Of a DNA stretch of 64,000 bases, positions 55,070-62,736 are shown in pieces. The notes under the pieces were generated by a model, which saw nothing but the letters and a program-made list of their open reading frames with translations, did no database searches and had not been told where the DNA came from. The DNA comes from Miniphocaeibacter halophilus. GTDB taxonomy: Bacteria > Bacillota > Clostridia > Tissierellales > Peptoniphilaceae. The first letter of the stretch is position 1. Every line of letters begins with the position of its first letter. The stretch is from positions 501,001-565,000 of the forward strand of contig NZ_CP066744.1 of assembly GCF_016458825.1 (NCBI RefSeq). The letters are read 5' to 3'. The position numbers and the translations under genes were made by a program.

Positions 55070-55993
55070 ATGGAAAAATATAAAAACACTTTTAGTAGAA
55101 TAGCCTTTGGTTTAATTACAATTATGGTTATTCAAAATATTTTTAGTATACTTTTAAATGAATTTAGAAATTTTATTCCACGAAATTTATTGGAAAATGA
55201 TTGGCTAATTCTTATCTTATCCCTAGTAATTCAATATCTAATAGCCTATCCTGTTGGACTTATAGTAATGAATACCGCTTCTAATAGTCCTATAGAAAAA
55301 CCTGTAGAAAAAAGATTTTTAAATTTAAAACAAATATTTATCATTTCTTTATCGGGTTTTGCTTTAGTTTCTCTAATAAATATATTAGGAAATTTAATTA
55401 CAATGCTATTAGGATTATTTTTACACGGTAATTTAAACAGTAACCCAATATCTGACATAATTATAAATTCAAATCCCTATATAATGTTTTTTATGACTGT
55501 AATACTAGCACCAATCGTTGAAGAATATATGTTTAGATATTTTATCTATAAAAAAATTTCAATATATGGCGATAAAATCTATGTATTATTTAGTTCACTA
55601 ATATTTGGAATGTTTCACTTAAATATAGTTCAAGGAATATACGCCTTTATACTAGGAAATATTTTAGCCTTAGTATATGTATGTTCAGGAAAGCTTAAGT
55701 ACCCAATACTTATTCACATGATTATAAATTTATTAGGCGGAGGTATTTCAATAATTACCCTAACTTTTAATAACAATACTATTATCTTTCTGTGGGGAAT
55801 TTTATCCTTTGTTTTAATAATTATTGGCTTATTGTTGTTTTTATTTTGCTTAACTCCTATTTTAAATAATATTCACTTTTCTAAGGGAGAAATTCAACTT
55901 GAAAAAAACAGTTCAATAATACTAAATCCCGGCATGATAATATTTACAATTATTGTTATTACTACTATGATAACTATATTCTTTGGACTTTAA
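55070..55993 (+). CDS. CPBP family intramembrane glutamic protease
   Basis: 307 residues, about eight membrane helices. The CPBP (Abi) motifs are VEEYMFRYF (EExxxR, about residues 150-158), FGMFHLN (FxxxH) and LIHMIINLLGG. Family members cleave within the membrane (prenyl-protein-type proteases) or confer self-immunity beside bacteriocin genes; no bacteriocin is seen here. AAGGAG precedes ATG 55070. Stand-alone gene between terminators. Confidence 0.88.
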   Translation: MEKYKNTFSRIAFGLITIMVIQNIFSILLNEFRNFIPRNLLENDWLILILSLVIQYLIAYPVGLIVMNTASNSPIEKPVEKRFLNLKQIFIISLSGFALVSLINILGNLITMLLGLFLHGNLNSNPISDIIINSNPYIMFFMTVILAPIVEEYMFRYFIYKKISIYGDKIYVLFSSLIFGMFHLNIVQGIYAFILGNILALVYVCSGKLKYPILIHMIINLLGGGISIITLTFNNNTIIFLWGILSFVLIIIGLLLFLFCLTPILNNIHFSKGEIQLEKNSSIILNPGMIIFTIIVITTMITIFFGL

Positions 55994-56009
55994 TTTAAAA
56001 TTTATCTTA

Positions 56010-56047
56010 AAAAGACCCTTATTATTTTTATAATAAAGGTCTTTTCT
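56010..56047. terminator. Bidirectional terminator between CPBP and fRMsr genes
   Basis: AAAAGACC / GGTCTTTT stem, extended inside by AT pairs, between converging genes. Confidence 0.75.
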
Positions 56048-56083
56048 AAATCTATTTTTTTTATAAATATCTTTCATTGTCTT

Positions 56084-56548
56084 TTACTTCCAATCAATGG
56101 TATTAACTAAAATATCCCTTACTCTTTCAACAAAATCTTGATCTTCTTTTGTGAAATTTCCTATTTTATCGCTATCTAAATCTATTACTCCATAAACTAC
56201 ATCATTTTTTATTATTGGAACAACTAATTCGGACTGTGCATCTTCATCACATTGAATATGCCCTGGAAACTTACTTACATCATAAACTTTTTTTGTTTCC
56301 ATTAATAAAGCTGCCGTACCACAAACACCTTCTCCCGGTGATATTTTTATACAAGCAGGTTTTCCAACATAGGGTCCTAAAATTAAGTCTTCTTCTTCGT
56401 TAGTTAAATAAAACCCTGACCATATAACATCATGGACATTGTTTTTTAAAATTTCAGAAACTTTCTGAAGCTTTTTTTCTTTTGTTTTTTCTGCCATTAA
56501 AATATCAATTAAAGAATCCAATATTTCCTCATATTTAAAATGCACCAT
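56084..56548 (-). CDS. msrC: Free methionine-(R)-sulfoxide reductase (GAF domain)
   Basis: 154 residues, one GAF domain. The fRMsr cysteines are all present: GKPACIKI, GEGVCGTAAL and FPGHIQCDED, along with SELVVPII and GVIDLDS that shape the pocket. It reduces free Met-R-O using thioredoxin and complements the peroxide-protective rubrerythrin elsewhere in the window. It directly follows the SAF-domain oxidoreductase gene (9-bp gap), so the two may be co-transcribed. Confidence 0.88.
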   Translation of the reverse strand: MVHFKYEEILDSLIDILMAEKTKEKKLQKVSEILKNNVHDVIWSGFYLTNEEEDLILGPYVGKPACIKISPGEGVCGTAALLMETKKVYDVSKFPGHIQCDEDAQSELVVPIIKNDVVYGVIDLDSDKIGNFTKEDQDFVERVRDILVNTIDWK

Positions 56549-56557
56549 AAGAACCTC

Positions 56558-57850
56558 CTATAAACCTAGTTCGTCTTGCTTTTTTCTTAATTTAGTAATT
56601 ATTTGTTCCTCTTCTAATTCTACCATATCATAGGTTATTAACTCATCTTTTTTTACATCGGTTTTTAATTTAGTTTTTTTAGTAATTAAGGCTATTGGTA
56701 ATAATTTTCTATTTCTTTGGTCTATATGGCTTGTTATTTTACCAAAAACATCCTTTCCACCAATTCCTTCTAAGTATTGACCTGCTTTTAAATCCCTTTT
56801 GGCTACTGTTATAGTATCTGAAACCTGACCTTTTTCCGGAGCTATTGTTGGATCATGTTCAACGATAGCTTCATATATTGTAATAGGGGTTTCTAGACTT
56901 GTTAAGTGATAAGGCCTATACAATACATAGTTTGGTCCCTTTCCCATTGAAAGATAATCCATTAAATCATGCACCTCTTTTGTGTCATGGGTAACAACGG
57001 CAAAAACTCCTGGTGCTATGCCAAAGCAAAAATCTACTACCCTGTAATTATTTAGTATTCCACCTTGCTCTTTTAAGGAAAATAGACTAGGGATTTCTTT
57101 AATATCAGCTGTAACACCATGACATCCTAATACATCCGGTGTAAAACCTAAGGCATTTGCTACAGAAGTTAACTCTAGCATGGTGTTTGTTCCATCTACA
57201 AAAGCCGTCAACATTTTGGGGTACAGTCCTTTGGATATTGCTTCTTCTCTTAAATCATCTTCTGTTGCATAATTGTCTAAGGGATTATTTTTTCCCTTTC
57301 CAACTGCCAATAGATTAAATCCTGCACCAACTGCAAAATTAGCAAGTTCCATTATGGCTCCCGGCTCATCTCCAGCTGTACCTGTGTATACAACATTGTT
57401 CTTTCTAGCATAATCGTATATTATTGGTCCAACTACTGCATCACATTCTACATTTAACATAATTATATGTTTGTAGTGTTCTATAGATTCCATTGCCAAT
57501 TGAGCTCCAAAAGGAGGATTTCCTGTAGCATCCACTACTCCTTGAATTTTATCCAGTCTATATGACAATGTATAGTCATCTGTAATTACAAATTTATTCT
57601 TCGATAGTGCAAGTTCGGCTTGTTGAATAGAGTTTGTTTTTATAATATCTTCTTTTTTTATACCTGCCGAATCTAACGCGTGGTAAGCCTTGTCTATTTT
57701 CTCATCAACTATTATAGATGTGGTCATTCCCTTTATTCTTGAAATTTGATTAACAAGACCTGTTCCCATTTTCCCTGCACCAACTAATGCAATTCTTATT
57801 TGCTCTCCCCGACTTACTAATTCATCGAGCTTGTTTTTCATTCTAAACAT
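56558..57850 (-). CDS. NAD(P)-binding oxidoreductase with SAF domain (homoserine dehydrogenase-like)
   Basis: 430 residues from ATG 57850 (AAGGAG upstream); the frame opens earlier but overlaps the preceding gene. The N-terminal Rossmann motif IALVGAGKMGTGLVNQI is followed by VVDATGNPPFGAQLA and a catalytic-type core. The centre has NVECDAVVGPI and YTGTAGDEPGAIMEL. The C-terminal SAF/antifreeze-like domain (about 350-415) has AKRDLKAGQYLEGIGG. Relatives are annotated as homoserine-dehydrogenase-like sugar-acid enzymes; the substrate here cannot be named. Located between fRMsr and a flavoprotein. Confidence 0.75.
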   Translation of the reverse strand: MFRMKNKLDELVSRGEQIRIALVGAGKMGTGLVNQISRIKGMTTSIIVDEKIDKAYHALDSAGIKKEDIIKTNSIQQAELALSKNKFVITDDYTLSYRLDKIQGVVDATGNPPFGAQLAMESIEHYKHIIMLNVECDAVVGPIIYDYARKNNVVYTGTAGDEPGAIMELANFAVGAGFNLLAVGKGKNNPLDNYATEDDLREEAISKGLYPKMLTAFVDGTNTMLELTSVANALGFTPDVLGCHGVTADIKEIPSLFSLKEQGGILNNYRVVDFCFGIAPGVFAVVTHDTKEVHDLMDYLSMGKGPNYVLYRPYHLTSLETPITIYEAIVEHDPTIAPEKGQVSDTITVAKRDLKAGQYLEGIGGKDVFGKITSHIDQRNRKLLPIALITKKTKLKTDVKKDELITYDMVELEEEQIITKLRKKQDELGL

Positions 57851-57860
57851 CTTCTTCTCC

Positions 57861-59075
57861 TTAAACAATGTCTTTAGCACAGGCATTTGCAGAAGCCCAT
57901 GCCCAATGAAGATTGTATCCTCCACAATCTCCATCTATATCCATTATTTCTCCTATGATATATAATTTATCCTGTATTTTTGATTTCATAGTTCTTGGGT
58001 CAATTTCTTTTGTAGAAATGCCACCACAAGTAACTTGACCATCTTTTTCAGATTTATAGCCGGTAACTTTTAAACGTAAGTCCTTAATAGTCTTTGATAT
58101 TTCAAAAATAATTTCCTTTGACAAATTTCCAACTACTATATCCTCTAAGTTTAAATATTCTATTAACGAGCTAATAACCTTATCGTTAATTGTTCCAACT
58201 AAAGCTTGTGATAATTTTTTATAGCTATTTTTTTCAAAATTACTCTTTAAATAACTATATAGCTCGTCTTCTTTCAAATATGGCAGTAAATCTACCGAAA
58301 TATAAACATCTTTATTAGCCTTTAACTTTCTTATAGCTTCACCGGATATTTGTAATATCCCCGGTCCTGATATTCCATAGTCTGTAAATAATATATCAGA
58401 AAACTGCTCCATTGTCTTTTTGTTTTTATTCATTAAATAAATATAGCCCGGTATTTTCGTTCCATTTATTTTCTTAAATTCATTATTTTCTAATTTTAAC
58501 TGGACAATACCTGGATGTGTAGAAATAATACTATGACCTATTTTTTCCAATAGCAAATATCCATTTCCGTCTGAGCCGGATTTTGTCATGGCTTTTCCAC
58601 CTGTAGCAACAATTATATAGTCCCCTTCAAATTCTTCATTATTATATAAGATAGCCTTAGGTTTGTTTTTAAAGTCCAACATCTTTATATAACTATTGTA
58701 TTTAAACTTAACTCCAAGCTTTTCAGCTTCTAAAGTCATTTGTTTTACAACAGAACTAGCCTGTAGGCTCATAGGATAAATTTTACCATTTTCTAATTCT
58801 AGTTCTTTTATTCCTATATCATTAAAAAAATCAATTACTTCATCATAACCAAAACTTTTTATTGCCGACATTACAAATTTAGGATTTTTCCCATGATAAT
58901 TACTAAACTCTATATTTCTATTTGTAAAATTACATCTACCATTTCCAGTAGCGTAAATTTTTTTCATCGGTTTTTCATTTCTTTCAAATACTAATACTTC
59001 ATGGCCTTTTCTTTTTAAGAGAATACTGGCCATAACTCCTGAAGCACCAGCACCTACAATTATGACTTTAGACAT
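57861..59075 (-). CDS. BaiN/RdsA-family NAD(P)/FAD-dependent oxidoreductase
   Basis: 404 residues, HI0933-like flavoprotein. The FAD motif VIIVGAGASGVMASILL opens the protein, then the family signature ATGNGRCNFTNRN. The middle domain includes IIVATGGKAMTKSGSDGNGY, and the end reads GEIMDIDGDCGGYNLHWAWASA. Members reduce C=C or related bonds (BaiN in bile-acid conversion); no substrate is indicated here. The downstream SAF-domain gene begins 10 bp after its stop, so they form one unit. Confidence 0.9.
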   Translation of the reverse strand: MSKVIIVGAGASGVMASILLKRKGHEVLVFERNEKPMKKIYATGNGRCNFTNRNIEFSNYHGKNPKFVMSAIKSFGYDEVIDFFNDIGIKELELENGKIYPMSLQASSVVKQMTLEAEKLGVKFKYNSYIKMLDFKNKPKAILYNNEEFEGDYIIVATGGKAMTKSGSDGNGYLLLEKIGHSIISTHPGIVQLKLENNEFKKINGTKIPGYIYLMNKNKKTMEQFSDILFTDYGISGPGILQISGEAIRKLKANKDVYISVDLLPYLKEDELYSYLKSNFEKNSYKKLSQALVGTINDKVISSLIEYLNLEDIVVGNLSKEIIFEISKTIKDLRLKVTGYKSEKDGQVTCGGISTKEIDPRTMKSKIQDKLYIIGEIMDIDGDCGGYNLHWAWASANACAKDIV

Positions 59076-59345
59076 ATTTGCACCTCATCATAAATTTAAT
59101 TATAGATTCTAAATAAAAAACATTAGTTAATTTTATTGAATCTTAACTTTTTATTTTACAATTTTAATTTTACTATAATACACTCTAATATATTATATAC
59201 CAACTGTAAAAATGATATTTAAACAAAATAGCAAGGTTTTATAATAACTATTATTGAGAAATTATAATATATTCAATATAAATACTATTTAATTTGTAAA
59301 TATATTTTAACTTTACTATTGCTTTTATTATTTCCTAAATAATTG
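59076..59345. other. AT-rich spacer before the tandem repeats
   Basis: 270 bp of very AT-rich sequence with no coding frame; presumably contains the promoter of the 59075 gene. Confidence 0.4.
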
Positions 59346-59668
59346 TATTTGACCTACCTACTATTTGCAAGCAAATAGGCTGCGCCATAAAACATACTAT
59401 TTCTTGCCACTCCCTTCGTTCGTGGGTAATAGGTTGCATTTGACCTACTTTCCATTTCCTTCGTAAATGGGGTTAGGTCATAAAGCAGACTATTTCTTGC
59501 CACTCTATTAGTTCGTGGGTAATAGGTTGCATTTGACCTACCTTCCATTTCCTTCGTAAATGGGGTTAGGTCATAAAGCAGACTATTTCTTGCCACTCTA
59601 TTAGTTCGTGGGTAATAGGTTGCATTTGACCTACCTTCCATTTCCTTCGTAAATGGGGTTAGGTCATA
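59346..59668 (+). repeat. Tandem array of 93-bp structured repeats (copies B)
   Basis: Three near-identical 93-bp units and a diverged first partial unit. GGTTGCATTTGACCTA recurs at about 59432, 59525 and 59618. Each unit contains hairpin TGACCTAC...GTTAGGTCA with an inner CCATTT...AAATGG stem, and a second hairpin built on CCACTC/GTGGG. On the minus strand the units show AGGTCAAATGCAA and TCTGCT, the same boxes as the single copies at 5.5 and 16.5 kb. A minus-strand frame runs through (107 codons) but is only the repeat read as protein. Confidence 0.85.
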
Positions 59669-59669
59669 A

Positions 59670-59708
59670 TGTAACAATTTTGTAACTTTTTTGTAATTTA
59701 TCTGTAAC
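59670..59708 (+). promoter_or_regulatory. Four TGTAAY boxes at exact 11-bp spacing, Pho-box-like
   Basis: TGTAAC at 59670, TGTAAC at 59681, TGTAAT at 59692 and TGTAAC at 59703, each separated by 5 bp. The complement reads RTTACA-N5 repeated, close to the Gram-positive PhoP box TTAACA-N5. The last box ends 20 bp before an extended -10 TGCTATTAT (59726-59734), as at activated promoters with a poor -35. The spacing is clear; the identity of the regulator is inferred. Confidence 0.65.
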
Positions 59709-59740
59709 TACATAATCTTACATTTATGCTATTATATATT

Positions 59741-59846
59741 CAGAAGAAAAGATATAGGTCATTTATTTTGTTCATCCTCCCAAATTATGAACCCTGCGAC
59801 CTATATATAAAATAAAAGTCCAGCTAACCACTGGACTTATTTTTTT
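59741..59846 (+). ncRNA. Candidate small regulatory RNA with a CCTCCC loop
   Basis: Downstream of the boxed promoter and before any gene. A 9-bp stem ATATAGGTC / GACCTATAT (59752-59760, 59798-59806) encloses a 6-bp hairpin GTTCAT / ATGAAC (59770-59775, 59787-59792). Its 11-nt loop begins CCTCCC, complementary to Shine-Dalgarno GGGAGG/GGAGG. A terminator AAGTCCAG / CTGGACTT plus T7 ends the transcript at 59846. No start codon with a ribosome site lies within. The terminator also serves the converging ECF gene. Confidence 0.6.
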
Positions 59847-59857
59847 ACTTTTCTTTA

Positions 59858-61291
59858 TTAATTTTTACTATATTCATCTATTAATTCTTTATTACCTATT
59901 TTATATATTTCTCCAGCTTCTAACCAAATTACCCTGTCACCAAAAAATTTTGCTACCCTACTATCATGGGTAATAGTAATAATTGTCTTATTTTGAAAAT
60001 CCAACTCATATAGGGCATTAATAAGTGTATTTAAAGATTTGTAATCTTGTCCAACTGTTGGCTCATCCAACAATAAAACCTCCGGATTCATTGCCAATAT
60101 TGATGCTATTCCTACTTTTCTCTTTTGACCTTCAGATAGTGAATGAGGATGTTTTTCTTTTAAATGTTTTAAGTCAAATAAATCCATTAATTTGTCAGTC
60201 ATGTTTTTAGATATTGAAGAACTGTTTATTTCGTCATAAACCGTTGACATATGCAATTGATAATTAGGATTTTGAAAAACATAGCCTAGTTTTTTAAACC
60301 ATTTTCTTTTTCCTAATTCCTTCTTTTTTACAATATTTTGCCAATAGCTTCCTTGTGTTTCTTTTAATAGTTGTGATATTATCTTAATTAAAGTTGTTTT
60401 TCCAGATCCATTATCTCCTAGAATTAAATACTTATTATTTTTGTATATATCTAAATTAATATCCTTTAAAATTTCAACATTATTTTTTGAATAGGATATA
60501 TTTTCTAAACTAATTAATTTATCCTCTAATTCCCTTGAATTATTTTCTCCATAAATCCTAGTTTTAATTAAATTTGTATTTTTATCTAAAAAACCTTTAA
60601 ATAAATCAGCAGAATCAAATTCTCGAATTTTTCCCTTATTAAGCCAAGCAATTCTATTACAATACGGTAGTACTAAATCAAGTCTATGTTCTATAAAAAT
60701 AACTGCATATCCTTTTTCTTTACAAAGATAATTTAAATTCTCTAATAATTTTATACTTCCTTTAAAATCTAAATTAGCTAATGGTTCATCAAAAATAAGG
60801 ATTTTTTGTTCCATTACTAAAGTACTTGCAGTAATTAACCTTTGTTTTTGTCCTCCCGATAAAGTACTTGTGTTTTTTTCTAAGGGTATTTCCATAAAAT
60901 CTGCCTTTTCCCTAATAGTATCCTCTATTTTTTTCTTGCTATAATGAAGATTTTCACAAGGAAAAGCTAATTCTTCTTCAACCTTATCAAATATTATCTG
61001 TTCATCTGCATTTTGTAAAACCGTCCCTATATTTTTTGAAATCTCACTTGTTTTATACTTGGATAAATCCTCTGAATAAATATAAATATTTCCCTTTTTT
61101 ATTCCATTTTCTATATTGGGAATTATTCCATTACAACATTTTAAAAAAGTAGATTTTCCCTCACCGGATGGTCCTGACAAAAGTACAAAATCTCCCTTAT
61201 TCAACTTGAAATTTATATTTTCAAGTATCCAATTGTTACTATTATTATATTTAAAATATAGGTTTTCTATTTTTAAAATTTCATCTTTCAT
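59858..61291 (-). CDS. ECF transporter dual ATPase (EcfA-EcfA' fusion)
   Basis: 477 residues with two ABC domains. Domain 1 (about 1-235): Walker A GPSGEGKSTFL, signature TLSGGQKQRL, Walker B ILIFDEPLANLD. Domain 2 (about 250-477): Walker A GDNGSGKTTLI, signature SLSEGQKRKVG, Walker B VLLLDEPTVGQD. These drive the energy-coupling-factor vitamin or metal importer. The start overlaps the EcfT stop by 4 bases. With EcfT and the S component it forms a complete stand-alone ECF system. Confidence 0.92.
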   Translation of the reverse strand: MKDEILKIENLYFKYNNSNNWILENINFKLNKGDFVLLSGPSGEGKSTFLKCCNGIIPNIENGIKKGNIYIYSEDLSKYKTSEISKNIGTVLQNADEQIIFDKVEEELAFPCENLHYSKKKIEDTIREKADFMEIPLEKNTSTLSGGQKQRLITASTLVMEQKILIFDEPLANLDFKGSIKLLENLNYLCKEKGYAVIFIEHRLDLVLPYCNRIAWLNKGKIREFDSADLFKGFLDKNTNLIKTRIYGENNSRELEDKLISLENISYSKNNVEILKDINLDIYKNNKYLILGDNGSGKTTLIKIISQLLKETQGSYWQNIVKKKELGKRKWFKKLGYVFQNPNYQLHMSTVYDEINSSSISKNMTDKLMDLFDLKHLKEKHPHSLSEGQKRKVGIASILAMNPEVLLLDEPTVGQDYKSLNTLINALYELDFQNKTIITITHDSRVAKFFGDRVIWLEAGEIYKIGNKELIDEYSKN

Positions 61292-61980
61292 CTACTACCT
61301 CTAATATATAAGTAACTAATAGTCAAAATAATACCAATAAGTATAATAAAATAGGTTAAATCCCTTTTTGTAAATTTAATATCTTTGTAATTTGTAATTT
61401 CCTTATCCTCTAAAACAAAGGCCCTTGTTTCTAAAGATATTGACAAAAGATCTGAAATATTCAAAATTCTCATCATTATAGGAATAATAAAAGCTCTATA
61501 AATTACTTTAAAATTAAAAATATTTACATTAATTCCCCTTGTTTTCATTGCATTCCAAACTTGTTTAATCTCCTTAATCATAATTGGTATAAACTTAATT
61601 GTTATTAATATTCCAAGACTTATTCCCCTTGGAATTTTTAAATTATTGAAGTTTCTTACCAAGTTTATTGGAGGAAGTCCTAAAGAAGGGATTGCCGCCA
61701 GTACAAAACATATAAATCTAAAGTAAATTTGAAAGGCATTTTCAAGACCACCTGCAGGAATCGACAATAATGCAGGAATAAAACTCAACGGAATGAATAT
61801 TAACAATAATTTAAAGGTTGTTTTCCCATAGGAAAAAATACCATATAAAATTATTAAACTTATGCAAAATAGTACAATTAATTTACTTTTAGCTATTACC
61901 ATCCCAAATACAAAGACCATAATACTGGATAGCAAAGTCAATAATGGATATATTGGATTTTCAGCTCTAATACTTTCCAT
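61288..61980 (-). CDS. ECF transporter transmembrane protein EcfT
   Basis: 230 residues with about five membrane helices (LLTLLSSIMVFVFGMVIA; LLLIFIPLSFIPALLSIPAG; LTYFIILIGIILTISYLYI). The coupling helices contain the Ala-Arg-Gly-type signature variant MKTRGINVN and ETRAFVLED that contact the ATPases. It links the S component to the dual ATPase. It abuts the S-component stop (61980/61981). Confidence 0.87.
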   Translation of the reverse strand: MESIRAENPIYPLLTLLSSIMVFVFGMVIAKSKLIVLFCISLIILYGIFSYGKTTFKLLLIFIPLSFIPALLSIPAGGLENAFQIYFRFICFVLAAIPSLGLPPINLVRNFNNLKIPRGISLGILITIKFIPIMIKEIKQVWNAMKTRGINVNIFNFKVIYRAFIIPIMMRILNISDLLSISLETRAFVLEDKEITNYKDIKFTKRDLTYFIILIGIILTISYLYIRGSR

Positions 61981-62532
61981 TTACCTATTGACCTGCAACT
62001 TTCCTGCTTTTTGTAATTCCCCTGCTATCTTCATACCTAGTTTTGCCCCTATAATTCCTAGGATTAATGATATAACAGTATAGACTATTGCCGTAGTCGG
62101 ATTCTTGATTTTTTCTAAAATAGAACTGCCTTCCATTGTAACTGCATATATTAGACTAACTGGAACGGTTATAGGCATATATACTGATGCAGCAAATAAT
62201 ATAGATTTGTTTAAATTATAATTTCTAAATAAAATAACAATTAAAAGTTCCGTTATTATTGCCCCTACTATATTATTAAAAAACATTATAGGTGACATCA
62301 ATAATAAAAAACTTCCTGTTAAAATTCCTATTATTGTAATACTTCCTATTTTAGGAACTTTTTTTAAGGCAATTACAGTGAAAATCGCAAATATTGGAGA
62401 AGCTAACACCTGTCTTAAAGCAAATTTATTGGTAAACATAACTATTGGCATTATAACTCCTGATGCAATTAATAACAGTGTAGATATTATTGCCAGAAAA
62501 ACTATATCTTTCATTTTAAATCTTTTAAACAT
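61981..62532 (-). CDS. ECF transporter S component, MptD-like
   Basis: 183 residues from ATG 62532 (GGAGG upstream; an earlier in-frame ATG at 62553 lacks one). Six membrane helices, for example FLAIISTLLLIASGVIMPIV and AIVYTVISLILGIIGAKLGM. The basic N-terminus FKRFKMKDIVFL fits the MptD/Trep_Strep S-component family, whose ligands are mostly unknown. First gene of the ECF operon, directly behind a Fur-like box, hinting at an iron-related ligand (heme, siderophore or metal). Confidence 0.75.
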   Translation of the reverse strand: MFKRFKMKDIVFLAIISTLLLIASGVIMPIVMFTNKFALRQVLASPIFAIFTVIALKKVPKIGSITIIGILTGSFLLLMSPIMFFNNIVGAIITELLIVILFRNYNLNKSILFAASVYMPITVPVSLIYAVTMEGSSILEKIKNPTTAIVYTVISLILGIIGAKLGMKIAGELQKAGKLQVNR

Positions 62533-62566
62533 AATACCTCCTTCTATGTTCAACTACCGATTTTTT

Positions 62567-62581
62567 TGATAATAATTATCG
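62567..62581 (-). promoter_or_regulatory. Fur-like 7-1-7 box upstream of the ECF operon
   Basis: TGATAATAATTATCG, one mismatch from the Fur-box core TGATAATNATTATCA, 35 bp before the S-component start. It lies where it would overlap the transcription start. Iron-responsive control of the importer is the straightforward inference. Confidence 0.6.
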
Positions 62582-62700
62582 ACAAAATCATTCTATCATA
62601 TTTAAATTAATTTATAAGAAAATAAAAAAATAATTATATATATTTAAATATAATCACAATAATATATACCCAATTGAAAGCAAGCCTTTCTTTCCACTTA

Positions 62701-62736
62701 AAAAGCACTAGCCTTATTTATTGGCCAGCGCTTTAT
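62701..62736 (-). terminator. Terminator overlapping the murE-like stop
   Basis: AAAGCACTAGCC / GGCCAGCGCTTT stem with mismatches; minus-strand 3' side is TTTTTAAG. The stop codon of the murE-like gene lies in the loop. Confidence 0.65.

Noticed and set aside
59346..59668. CRISPR array
   Set aside because: The 93-bp unit is conserved throughout, with no variable spacers, and no cas genes are nearby.
59354..59677. 107-codon minus-strand ORF of three near-identical 31-residue repeats
   Set aside because: It is the 93-bp tandem repeat read in one frame (93 is divisible by 3). It has no ribosome site, and its hairpin arms account for the conservation. The same core boxes occur elsewhere in other frames.
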